From Fimbriiglobus sp. (GTDB taxonomy: Bacteria; Planctomycetota; Planctomycetia; Gemmatales; Gemmataceae): a stretch of DNA of 9,639 nucleotides. Numbering within the stretch: the stretch's first letter is position 1; each line of letters starts with the position of its first letter. Positions 1-7,703 of the stretch are shown here, one piece after another. The notes under the pieces are model-generated. The model ran no database searches and was not told the origin of the DNA. It saw nothing but the letters and a program-made list of their open reading frames with translations. The position numbers and the translations under genes were made by a program. The stretch covers positions 1-9,639 of the forward strand of contig JANXTD010000148.1 in assembly GCA_025352585.1 (NCBI GenBank), given 5' to 3'.

Positions 1-1878
<1,878 letters not shown>

Positions 1879-1935
1879 TCGCGGTCCTTCGTGGGGGTCG
1901 CACACTGCCCAGGGGAATGGACACCGGCACCAGCC

Positions 1936-1941
1936 ATTTTA
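1936..1941 (-). promoter_or_regulatory. Candidate -10 element for ftsH
   Basis: Reading the minus strand, TAAAAT followed by GG lies about 58 nt upstream of the ftsH start, in an AT-richer patch of a GC-rich spacer. No good -35 hexamer is visible at 16-18 bp (the 17-bp position reads TCGTTG), so this rests on the -10 box and its resemblance to similar boxes before other genes here. Confidence 0.28.
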
Positions 1942-2028
1942 GGCCGTCGCGACCGAAACAACGAGTGGCCCCAGAAAAATCCGCAAGTTCGGCCGAGGGC
2001 CGATTCGTCAGGCCGCCACTCACGACCC

Positions 2029-2056
2029 GTGACACCAATGGCACAAATCGTACTTT
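2029..2056 (+). promoter_or_regulatory. Candidate sigma70-type promoter of aqpZ
   Basis: GTGACA (2029-2034, five of six matches to TTGACA) is separated by 16 bp from TACTTT (2051-2056, four of six matches to TATAAT). This is the best promoter-like pair in the window. Transcription would start near 2062-2064, giving a leader of about 60 nt. The rest of the 1879-2122 spacer shows no gene, only this promoter, the leader hairpin and the opposing ftsH signals. Confidence 0.45.
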
Positions 2057-2063
2057 AGGGGGA

Positions 2064-2090
2064 CCGGGAGCGGACGTCCCCGCGTCCCGG
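2064..2090 (+). promoter_or_regulatory. 5'-leader hairpin of aqpZ
   Basis: CCGGGA (2064-2069) pairs with TCCCGG (2085-2090), and GCGG (2070-2073) pairs with CCGC (2080-2083), leaving one bulged G at 2084 and a six-base loop. The ten-pair, almost all G-C stem would begin at the predicted transcript 5' end. No U tract follows, so it does not look like a terminator. Known 5' hairpins of this kind can protect mRNA from decay; that role is inference here. Confidence 0.45.
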
Positions 2091-2122
2091 ATCGAAACCC
2101 TCCACTACGAATCGAGTGACTC

Positions 2123-2851
2123 ATGGATCTGCCCCGTCGGTGTTTGGCCGAAGTTCTCGGCACCGCCTGGCTCGTCTTCGGCGGCTGCGGCAGTGCCGTC
2201 CTCGCCGCCAAGTTCCTGTCCGACGGCCACAGCGGTGCGAACACCGGCCTCGGCATCGGCTTCGTCGGCGTGTCGCTGGCGTTCGGCCTGACGGTGCTGA
2301 CGATGGCCTACGCCATCGGCCACATCTCGGGCTGCCACCTGAACCCGGCGGTCACCCTCGGCCTGGTGGCCGGCGGCCGCTTCAAGGCGATCGACGCCGT
2401 GCCGTACATCGTCGCCCAGGTCGTCGGCGGCCTGCTGGGCGCGGGCATCCTGTACCAGATCGCCAGCGGCCAGACCGACTTCTCGCCCATCGATTCCTTC
2501 GCCAGCAACGGCTACGGCAGCCGGTCGCCGGGCAAGTACACGCTGATGGCGTGCCTGATCGCCGAGGTCGTGTTGACGTTCATGTTCCTGATCATCATCC
2601 ACGGCGCGACCGACGCCCGCGCCCCCAAAGGCTTCGCGCCGATCGCGATCGGCCTGGGCTTAACACTGATCCACCTGATCGGCATCCCGGTCACGAACCT
2701 GTCGGTGAACCCGGCCCGCAGTACCGGCCCGGCCGTGTTCGCCGGCACCGAAGCGCTGGGCCAACTCTGGCTGTTCTGGCTCGCCCCGATCGCCGGGGCC
2801 GTGCTGGCCGGCCTGACCTACCGCTTCGTGCTCGAAGAGCCGAAGGCGTAA
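2123..2851 (+). CDS. aqpZ: Aquaporin Z-type water channel
   Basis: MIP-family inner-membrane channel for water. The 242-residue protein closely follows E. coli AqpZ through GHISG.H.NPAVT, the FASNGYG loop and [16 protein letters not shown]. Six TM helices plus two half-helices are expected. The two NPA boxes are at residues 74-76 and 196-198, the second followed by Arg199. Selectivity-filter positions by alignment to AqpZ are Phe54, His184, Leu193 and Arg199; the third is Thr183 in AqpZ, so the filter is altered here. The first extracellular loop is about nine residues longer than in AqpZ (around residues 31-43). The glycerol-facilitator signature (Trp/Gly/Phe filter, Asp after the second NPA) is absent, so a water channel is the better call, though Leu193 leaves the substrate less certain. 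The ATG at 2123 has only a weak Shine-Dalgarno (GAG at 2114-2116). Confidence 0.95.
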   Translation: MDLPRRCLAEVLGTAWLVFGGCGSAVLAAKFLSDGHSGANTGLGIGFVGVSLAFGLTVLTMAYAIGHISGCHLNPAVTLGLVAGGRFKAIDAVPYIVAQVVGGLLGAGILYQIASGQTDFSPIDSFASNGYGSRSPGKYTLMACLIAEVVLTFMFLIIIHGATDARAPKGFAPIAIGLGLTLIHLIGIPVTNLSVNPARSTGPAVFAGTEALGQLWLFWLAPIAGAVLAGLTYRFVLEEPKA

Positions 2852-2884
2852 CGCCGACCCGGTTGGCGCGGCTCGGCCGGTTTT
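2852..2884 (+). terminator. Weak terminator-like structure after aqpZ
   Basis: Directly after the stop, CGCCGA (2852-2857) can pair with TTGGCG (2863-2868). Alternatively CCGG (2859-2862) pairs with CCGG (2877-2880) just ahead of TTTT (2881-2884). Both stems are short or rely on G-U pairs. The rest of 2885-3019 shows nothing beyond a possible promoter box near 2965. Confidence 0.27.
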
Positions 2885-2964
2885 GACCGCCCCGAGTCGC
2901 CGCGTCCGGCCGCTCGGGCGGGGATTCGCCCGCAAGACTCCTGCCCTCCGGACGATTCTCAGCG

Positions 2965-2970
2965 TATCTT
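2965..2970 (+). promoter_or_regulatory. Candidate -10 element of the HEAT-repeat gene
   Basis: TATCTT followed by GGGA lies about 50 nt upstream of the ATG at 3020. It resembles the boxes before aqpZ (TACTTT then AGGGGG) and the MATE gene (TATTAT then TGGGG). No -35 match is visible. Confidence 0.25.
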
Positions 2971-3019
2971 GGGACGGTCGTTCCGCGCCCGTCGGCGCGA
3001 GTTCGGGGAGGGTTTCGCG

Positions 3020-3835
3020 ATGAATCGGTTCCGTCGGGCGGCGTTACTGGTGGGAGTGGTCGGCCTCGTCGGCGTCGCGGAGCGCCCCGCGCCGGGGGTC
3101 GACTTCGGCCTCGGCCTCTTCAAGCGGCGGCAAGCCAAGGCCGACGCCCCGGTGTCGAAGGCCAAGCAACTCGTGGAGGTCTTGCGCACCGACCCCGACG
3201 AGGGCCGGCGCAAGGACGCCGCGGCCGAGTTGAAAACGCTCGACCCGCGCAACAACCCCGAAGTCATCCCCGGACTCGTGGCGAGTGTGCAGAAGGACCC
3301 GTCGCCGGCGGTGCGAATCGAGGCGGTGCGCGTCCTCGGCGAGTTGAAGCCGGTCTCCGAGCCGGCCGGGTTGGCGCTCGAGGCGGCGGTCAAGGCCGAC
3401 CCCGACCCGAAGGTCCGCGAGGCGATCGGCGCGGCGCTGTGGCAGTACCACCTCAACGGTTACCGCACGCCGGACAGTGGCAGCCCGCTGTCGATGATGA
3501 CCGAGAAGCCCGGCGAGAAGCGCGCGCCGGCGAAGTCCGACGCCTTCGTGCCGATCCGGAACACGGTCGGCAAGGTCTCGGCCCCGCTGCTCAGCCCCGA
3601 GCCGCCGCTGGCCCCGACGAAGTTGCGGTTCCCCGCGCTGCCGCCGGCCCCGGCCGTCGCCCCCGTCGCCCCGGTGCCGACGCTGACGCCGCAAGAGCTG
3701 CCGCCCGGCGCGCCGCGGCCGATGCCGACGACCCGGCCGGTCGAGGCCGCGCCGGTGTCGCGCGTCAAGCAGGCCCCGACCGTGGGCGGGCTACCGCCGC
3801 TGACGATCCCGCAAGTCGAGGTGCCGCCGTCGTAG
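3020..3835 (+). CDS. Secreted HEAT-repeat protein with proline-rich tail
   Basis: Function unknown. The 271-residue product starts with a signal-peptide-like segment (basic RFRR, hydrophobic residues 7-20, likely cut after VGVA near residue 20), so export across the inner membrane is likely. Residues about 46-145 form two to three HEAT-type helical repeats with the typical D..P.VR..A...LG pattern at 93-110 and 128-142; such repeats usually bind other proteins. From about residue 150 the chain is low-complexity and very rich in Pro and Ala (for example 193-245), probably disordered. No catalytic motif is seen. The ATG at 3020 is chosen because GGGGAGGG sits 7 nt upstream and the signal peptide begins there; an in-frame TTG at 2969 would bury the signal behind 17 charged residues. 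HEAT proteins of this type are common in planctomycetes. Confidence 0.83.
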   Translation: MNRFRRAALLVGVVGLVGVAERPAPGVDFGLGLFKRRQAKADAPVSKAKQLVEVLRTDPDEGRRKDAAAELKTLDPRNNPEVIPGLVASVQKDPSPAVRIEAVRVLGELKPVSEPAGLALEAAVKADPDPKVREAIGAALWQYHLNGYRTPDSGSPLSMMTEKPGEKRAPAKSDAFVPIRNTVGKVSAPLLSPEPPLAPTKLRFPALPPAPAVAPVAPVPTLTPQELPPGAPRPMPTTRPVEAAPVSRVKQAPTVGGLPPLTIPQVEVPPS

Positions 3836-3905
3836 CCACCGCCGAGTACGGTTAAGTACCCTTCAGACTCGAAGTCCCGGCCGCATGAGGGAAGATGGGG
3901 TTGCT

Positions 3906-3921
3906 GGCCGCGCCGGCCTTT
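3906..3921 (+). terminator. Short GC hairpin with T run, possible terminator
   Basis: GGCCG (3906-3910) pairs with CGGCC (3914-3918) around a three-base loop and is followed by TTT. The stem is only five pairs, so the call is weak. It lies in the 121-bp gap between the HEAT-repeat gene and the phosphatase gene. Confidence 0.22.
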
Positions 3922-3956
3922 CCTAAGTTACACTCATTGACATAAGCGGGGTTAAG

Positions 3957-4454
3957 ATGTCAGCCGACGAGCCGCGCCGCCCGCCCCCGCGAACGGTGCT
4001 GTTCGTCTGCACCGGCAACACCTGCCGCAGCTCGCTCGCCGAGGGGCTGGCGAGGAGACTCCTGGCCGCGCGGCTGGGGTGCGCGGCGGGCGACTTGGAC
4101 GCGCACGGGTGGCGGGTTTTGTCGGCCGGGGTCGCCGCGACGCCGGGGGAAGCCCCTTCGGCCGAGGCGGTCGCCGTCGCGGCCGAGTTCGGCTTCGACG
4201 TGAGCGGGCACCGCAGCCGGAGACTCGACCCGGAGTTGCTGGGCGAGGCGACCCACGTGGTCGCCGTGAGTCGCGGGCACGCGGCGATGATGGCGGCCTA
4301 CTTCGGCGGCGTCGGCCCGATACCGACGCTGCTGGGCGGGCCGGACGGCGACTTGCCGGACCCGATCGGCGGGGACGAGGCGGAGTACCGGCGCTGTGCC
4401 GTCGCGATCCAGAGTCATTTGGCACGGCACCTTGCGGAGTGGCTCGGACCATGA
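3957..4454 (+). CDS. Low-molecular-weight phosphatase, YwlE-like (probable protein-arginine phosphatase)
   Basis: Cytosolic LMW-PTP-fold phosphatase, 165 residues against about 150 for the family; the excess is a basic, proline-rich N-terminus. The P-loop CTGNTCRSS places the nucleophile Cys18 and Arg24 in a C-X5-R motif at residues 18-24, and the general acid is Asp135 in DPIGG. In Bacillus YwlE a Thr at P-loop position five (C-T-G-N-T-C-R) favours phosphoarginine, where tyrosine phosphatases usually have Ile; Thr22 here matches the YwlE form. Thioredoxin-linked arsenate reductases share a similar loop but need a later redox Cys pair, which is not visible. The stop overlaps the rpiB start by ATGA, implying translational coupling; ywlE-rpiB adjacency also occurs in Bacillus. 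Arginine-phosphatase specificity is a prediction; the fold is secure. A GGGG run ends about 5 nt before the ATG, a modest ribosome-binding site. Confidence 0.88.
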   Translation: MSADEPRRPPPRTVLFVCTGNTCRSSLAEGLARRLLAARLGCAAGDLDAHGWRVLSAGVAATPGEAPSAEAVAVAAEFGFDVSGHRSRRLDPELLGEATHVVAVSRGHAAMMAAYFGGVGPIPTLLGGPDGDLPDPIGGDEAEYRRCAVAIQSHLARHLAEWLGP

Positions 4455-4900
4455 AAGTTGCGTTGGGGAATGACCACCGGGGCGTCGCGGCCAAGCAGCG
4501 GCTGGCGAACATGCTCGTCGGCCTCGGCTACGAGGTCGAGGACTTCGGCGCGCAGACCTCCGCCAGCGTCGATTACCCTGACTACGCCATCCCCGTCGCC
4601 GAGGCGGTCGCCGGCCACGCCGCCGACTGCGGCATTCTGATCTGCGCGACCGGCCACGGCATGTGTATCGCGGCCAACAAGATTCACGGCGTGCGCGCGG
4701 CCAACATCCGCGACATCGTGGACGCCGAGATGAGCCGGCAGCACAACGACGCCAATGTCATGTGCATGTCCGCGGACTTACTCGGCGAAGAGGCGATGGA
4801 GCGCATGGTGCGGACGTGGCTCGAGACGAAGTTCGACGGGGGTCGCCACACCCGCCGGCTCGAGAAGATTGCCCGCTACGAAGACGAGCACGAAAAGTGA
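4451..4900 (+). CDS. rpiB: Ribose-5-phosphate isomerase B
   Basis: LacAB/RpiB-family sugar-phosphate isomerase that interconverts ribose 5-phosphate and ribulose 5-phosphate in the non-oxidative pentose phosphate pathway. The 149 residues match the usual length (about 145-155). Visible motifs: the N-terminal NDHRG (Asp8, His9), DYPDYA at 41-46, the active-site loop ICATGHGM with catalytic-base Cys65 and Thr67, the strand after it (IAANK), SRQHND with His98, and GGRHTRR with phosphate-binding Arg132 and Arg136. The Cys at position 65 puts it with the E. coli-like enzymes and not the actinobacterial ones that use Glu. The ATG at 4451 overlaps the upstream phosphatase stop as ATGA, which decides the start; upstream in-frame starts would run antifamily sequence through the phosphatase gene. 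It ends in a charged tail, ARYEDEHEK. Confidence 0.95.
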   Translation: MKVALGNDHRGVAAKQRLANMLVGLGYEVEDFGAQTSASVDYPDYAIPVAEAVAGHAADCGILICATGHGMCIAANKIHGVRAANIRDIVDAEMSRQHNDANVMCMSADLLGEEAMERMVRTWLETKFDGGRHTRRLEKIARYEDEHEK

Positions 4901-5158
4901 CTGGACGCGCCGGGTGACTCCGCGCCTATCATTAGGATGTCTGACTGCGTCCCGGAAATGATCTCCGGCGCAATTCAGGCGTCGCTACAGTTCGGCACAG
5001 CGTTTGCGATATATGTTTTGCGACGTTTCGGCATGCGGCCTTATGGCCTTGCGCTGACTCTCCTTAGCTTCCGGACCGATAGCCTGACCCTTCCGGTCCG
5101 GCGCTAACATCGGGACAGAATATCGATAATCGGTGTAACCTCGACGGAGCCACCTGCC
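4901..5158. other. GC-poorer spacer between rpiB and the ArsR gene
   Basis: This 258-bp stretch has visibly lower G+C than its flanks. It contains a -10-like TATCAT (4927-4932) followed by TAGG, a 56-codon reading frame (4937-5107) with poor third-position bias, the inverted repeat at 5071-5101, and the self-complementary octamer TATCGATA at 5121-5128. It most likely serves as the leader and control region of the ArsR gene. No RNA gene is recognised, though a small RNA cannot be excluded by eye. Confidence 0.4.
5071..5101. promoter_or_regulatory. 8-bp inverted repeat upstream of the ArsR gene
   Basis: CCGGACCG (5071-5078) and CGGTCCGG (5094-5101) are perfect inverted copies 15 bp apart, 58 bp before the regulator's ATG. 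As RNA it would form a stable GC stem. It lacks a T run, so terminator function for the rpiB operon is doubtful. It could be an operator for the regulator encoded next to it, because ArsR-family proteins usually bind inverted repeats at their own promoters, or a leader hairpin. Confidence 0.35.
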
Positions 5159-5593
5159 ATGACAGCTTCCCACGATACGGAAAGTGACCGGTTCATGATT
5201 TCGCTCGACGACTCTCGCGCCATCGCCGCCACTTTAGCCGGCCTGGCCGACCCGATCCGCCTCCAGATCCTGCAACTGCTGCTCCCCGGCCCGCTGTGCG
5301 TCGGGGACCTGGCCCGCAACTTGAAGTTGCCGATGGTGAACACCTCCCACCACCTCAAGGTGATGCGGCGGGCGGGCATCCTCGAGCACGTCAAGCAAGG
5401 GCGACTCGTGATGTACTCGGTGAGCCACAAGGTCTACAAGGCCGGCACCCCGGCGCTGCCGAACGGCCTGTTGAAGGTCGGCTTCTGGGAGCTGCACCTC
5501 GGCAAGGCCGCGACCGCGACCAACGTCCGCCCGGCCGGCCCCTCGAGCGACGGCGGCCACAGCCGCGCCAGCAAGGCCGCCGCGTCCCCGTGA
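5159..5593 (+). CDS. ArsR-family winged-helix transcriptional regulator
   Basis: Small dimeric DNA-binding regulator, 144 residues. Residues about 21-90 form the winged helix: LADPIRLQILQLLL (helix 1-2 region), PLCVGDLARNLKL, the recognition helix NTSHHLKVMRRAGIL at 61-75, then the wing VKQGRLVMYSVS at 79-90. The C-terminus after 105 includes GFWELHL and a Ser/Ala/Gly-rich tail that looks disordered. The arsenic-sensing motif ELCVCDL of classic ArsR appears as PLCVGDL, keeping Cys47 but not the second Cys, so arsenite sensing by that site is unlikely and the inducer is unknown. GGAG sits about 10 nt upstream of the ATG at 5159. The stop is 5 bp from the stop of the convergent unknown gene. 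Candidate targets are itself and the nearby unknown or MATE genes; that is inference. Confidence 0.9.
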   Translation: MTASHDTESDRFMISLDDSRAIAATLAGLADPIRLQILQLLLPGPLCVGDLARNLKLPMVNTSHHLKVMRRAGILEHVKQGRLVMYSVSHKVYKAGTPALPNGLLKVGFWELHLGKAATATNVRPAGPSSDGGHSRASKAAASP

Positions 5594-5598
5594 GAACC

Positions 5599-6243
5599 TC
5601 AGTAACCGATCTCCCGGCGATCCTGTTCCAAGTCGGTCAGGGTCACAAAGGGGTTCAAACGGTTGACGAGCCGGCTCGTCAACCGCTCATGCCGAAAGAC
5701 ATTGTCCACAGCCTCAATGTCCAACTCACATTCGTAGTAGTATTCCGCCCATTCCCGGTAAGTTCCCGGCATCCCGTCGAACGGCGACAGTAGTTTGCTC
5801 GAACCGTCTGGGTCTGGACTGCCATTTTTGTACGAAATCGCGCCGACCTGCCATTTTGGGTCACCGTACCGATGCCAGACGCAAAAGGTTCCGGCCTCGA
5901 TCTGGAAAGCCGGTTCTTTGAGGCACCCGGCGAACTCCGCCGGGACCGTGTCGTAGATGCCGGGCCACACCTTCGGCGGCGTCTCGCGGAACGGACTCAT
6001 CGGCGACTCGTGCGCGAAGCCCTTGATCCAGCAGCCTTCCGGCCCGAAGTGCGCGTGCAGGTCGTCGCCGCACCCGTCGCGCATTGAACCCATCTGCTCC
6101 CTCTCGGACCAGTTGCAGTTGAACGAGTAGTAGCGACCTTGCCAGTCGGGTGAGAGGATCGCGTCGAGCATCGCCATCGACTGCATTGCCTGCCGCAAGG
6201 CGTCAGGTCCGGGGAGTTGGGACAGGTCGCGGGTCGCGATCAT
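5599..6243 (-). CDS. Conserved-looking protein of unknown function, GC-poor
   Basis: I do not recognise a characterised family. The 214-residue product is acidic and aromatic-rich, with no signal peptide and no membrane segment, so it is probably cytosolic. Notable stretches are RYYSFNCNW near residue 38, SMRDGCGDD, WIKGFAHESPMSP, a central FCVWHRYGDPKWQVG, EYYYECELDIEAV, and the C-terminal LNPFVTLTDLEQDRREIGY. The Trp-rich, acidic composition resembles single-domain immunity or SUKH-like proteins in general style only. The ATG at 6243 is preceded by GAGGG with 8-nt spacing, which supports this start; the frame stays open far upstream but only as antisense to the MATE gene. G+C over 5701-5880 is about 54% by hand count, against about 75% in 6601-6660, which suggests foreign origin or relaxed codon bias. 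It is divergent from the MATE gene and convergent with the ArsR gene. Confidence 0.78.
   Translation of the reverse strand: MIATRDLSQLPGPDALRQAMQSMAMLDAILSPDWQGRYYSFNCNWSEREQMGSMRDGCGDDLHAHFGPEGCWIKGFAHESPMSPFRETPPKVWPGIYDTVPAEFAGCLKEPAFQIEAGTFCVWHRYGDPKWQVGAISYKNGSPDPDGSSKLLSPFDGMPGTYREWAEYYYECELDIEAVDNVFRHERLTSRLVNRLNPFVTLTDLEQDRREIGY
5660..5685. repeat. 26-bp perfect palindrome inside the unknown gene
   Basis: The half-site CGGTTGACGAGCC (5660-5672) is followed with no spacer by its exact reverse complement (5673-5685). It lies in codons 187-195 of the minus-strand gene and encodes R-L-T-S-R-L-V-N-R, so it is translated without a frame break. A gapless 13-bp half-site is far longer than expected by chance in a window this size. 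Confidence 0.85.
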
Positions 6244-6291
6244 CGGGGCAACCCTCGCGGAAGTGGCGGTGCGTCGGATCGGGGGGCGGGC

Positions 6292-6297
6292 TATTAT
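6292..6297 (+). promoter_or_regulatory. Candidate -10 element of the MATE gene, possibly leaderless
   Basis: TATTAT followed by TGGGGC lies just 6 nt before the ATG at 6304, in the 60-bp gap between divergent genes. Normal -10 to start-site spacing would place the transcript 5' end at or next to the A of the ATG, implying a leaderless message; this would fit the lack of a clear Shine-Dalgarno. No -35 match is seen at 16-18 bp. Confidence 0.33.
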
Positions 6298-6303
6298 TGG
6301 GGC

Positions 6304-7683
6304 ATGTCGCTCCCCGCATCTTCCGCCGGCCCCGTCGCCTCGTCCAGCGTCCGCCGGCAAATCGTCTTGCTCGCCGCGCCGGCGCTCGTGCAGCAAGGCT
6401 TGCTGCTGACAATCCAACTCTACGACCAGTACCTCGCCGGGCAGTTCTCGCAGCACCACCAGGCCGCGCTCACGACCGCGAACTACCTTTACTGGTTCAC
6501 GACGAGTTACGCCGTGGTGGTCAACGCCGGGGCGACGGCGCTGGTCGGCCGCTTCGTCGGTGCCCAGGACTGGACGCTGGCCAACCGCACGACGGCCCAG
6601 GCGCTCGTCCTGGCGCTCACCTTCGGGCTGCTCGGCACGGCCATCGCCTTCGCGGGGCTGCCGGGGCTGATCCGGCTGCTCGCTCTGGAAGGGGACAGCG
6701 CGGACATCGCCCTCGACTACTTGCACCCGCTCGCAGGGCTGTTGCCGTTCTACATGCTCGAGGTCGGCGGCATCGCCTGCCTGGTGGGGGCGGGCGACAC
6801 GCGCACCGGCTTGAAAGCGCTGACGGCCGTGACGCTGGTCAACGTGCCGCTGGCGTGGGGGCTGTCGCGCGGGGCGTGGGGGCTGCCCAACCTCGGCTTC
6901 CTCGGCATCGCCTGGGGCACCGGCCTCGCCCACGTCTTCGGCAGCGCCCTGGTCCTCACAACCCTGCTGCGCGGCCGCTACGGCCTCCGCTTGCGGCTGG
7001 GCAATTTGATTCCGGATGGACAGCTCGTTGCGCGTCTTCTGCGCGTGAGCGTACCGGCTGCCGTCGATTCGCTGTCGGTGGGGGTATTCCAGTTCGTTTT
7101 CCTGGGCTTCGTCAACCGGATTGGCGAGACGGCGGCGTCGGCCCACGGCATCGCCTTGCGGCTCGAAGGACTCGGCTACCTGTCCGGGGCCGCCTTCGCC
7201 ACCGCGACCGCCGGCATCGTCGGCCGCGCGCTGGGCGAGCAGCGCCCCGACTTGGCAGCGCGGGCCGGCTGGACGGCGTTCGGCATGGGCGGGCTGCTCA
7301 TGACCGGCATGGGGCTGAACTTCTTCGTATTCGCCGAGCCGATGTTCGAGTTGTTCGCGCAAGGCCCCGACCGGCAGCCGGTCATCGACGCCGGGGTGCC
7401 GGTGCTGCGGCTGATCGCCTTCGCGATGCCGGGGCTGGCCGGCTCGATCATCCTGACGCAGGCGTTGCGCGGGGCCGGCGACACGCGAGTGCCGGTGCTG
7501 ATCACCTGGGTCGGCTTCCTCGGCGTGCGGCTGCCGCTGGCGTTCCTGCTGACCGACCCGCGCGGCGGCTACGAGTGGGGGCTGATCGGCGCGTGGACGG
7601 CGATGTTCGTCGACATCTACGTCCGCGGCGTCTTCTTCCTGGCCCGCTTCGCCGGCGGCCGCTGGAAGCGCGTGCGGGTGTGA
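6304..7683 (+). CDS. MATE-family multidrug/cation exporter (NorM/DinF type)
   Basis: Inner-membrane antiporter, 459 residues, the usual MATE length, with about twelve hydrophobic segments in two pseudo-symmetric halves. Matching GAGDTR turns occur at residues 162-167 and 390-395, one in each half and both followed by a helix beginning a long hydrophobic run, the classic MATE duplication signature. Asp41 in the first helix (LYDQYLAG) corresponds to the conserved Asp of the VD.xxVG motif that takes part in cation coupling. The stretch AHGIALRLEGLGYL and GRALGEQRPDLAAR around residues 280-320 is typical of the NorM/DinF branch. MATE proteins expel drugs or metabolites in exchange for H+ or Na+; the substrate cannot be told from sequence. 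The ATG at 6304 is preferred over an upstream in-frame TTG at 6217, which would add a charged non-membrane extension overlapping the divergent gene. Confidence 0.93.
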   Translation: MSLPASSAGPVASSSVRRQIVLLAAPALVQQGLLLTIQLYDQYLAGQFSQHHQAALTTANYLYWFTTSYAVVVNAGATALVGRFVGAQDWTLANRTTAQALVLALTFGLLGTAIAFAGLPGLIRLLALEGDSADIALDYLHPLAGLLPFYMLEVGGIACLVGAGDTRTGLKALTAVTLVNVPLAWGLSRGAWGLPNLGFLGIAWGTGLAHVFGSALVLTTLLRGRYGLRLRLGNLIPDGQLVARLLRVSVPAAVDSLSVGVFQFVFLGFVNRIGETAASAHGIALRLEGLGYLSGAAFATATAGIVGRALGEQRPDLAARAGWTAFGMGGLLMTGMGLNFFVFAEPMFELFAQGPDRQPVIDAGVPVLRLIAFAMPGLAGSIILTQALRGAGDTRVPVLITWVGFLGVRLPLAFLLTDPRGGYEWGLIGAWTAMFVDIYVRGVFFLARFAGGRWKRVRV

Positions 7684-7703
7684 CTCCCGGCCTGGCAATG
7701 ACC

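Noticed and set aside
2969..3019. Upstream TTG start for the HEAT-repeat gene
   Set aside because: It would place a charged 17-residue stretch before a clear signal peptide, and the strong GGGGAGGG site points to the ATG at 3020.
3937..3942. Perfect TTGACA just upstream of the phosphatase gene
   Set aside because: A -10 at 16-18 bp would fall on or after the start codon, and none is present; probably chance.
3957..4454. Arsenate reductase (thioredoxin type) as the identity of the phosphatase
   Set aside because: The P-loop is similar, but the downstream redox Cys pair needed for arsenate reduction is not seen, and the neighbour is rpiB, not an arsenic operon.
4937..5107. 56-codon plus-strand frame after rpiB, starting ATG right after TATCATTAGG
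   Set aside because: Third codon positions are only about 65% G/C where real genes here are far higher, the product has no recognisable feature, and it runs through the inverted repeat. Left as unlikely but not excluded.
4985..5173. 62-codon minus-strand frame upstream of the ArsR gene
   Set aside because: It overlaps the ArsR start and the symmetric elements, has no good ribosome-binding site and no similarity I can recognise.
6244..7698. Long open minus-strand frame extending upstream of the unknown gene
   Set aside because: It is antisense to the MATE gene and gives Gln/Arg/Pro-rich sequence with no domain. Such frames stay open by chance in GC-rich DNA, and the real start at 6243 has its own ribosome-binding site.
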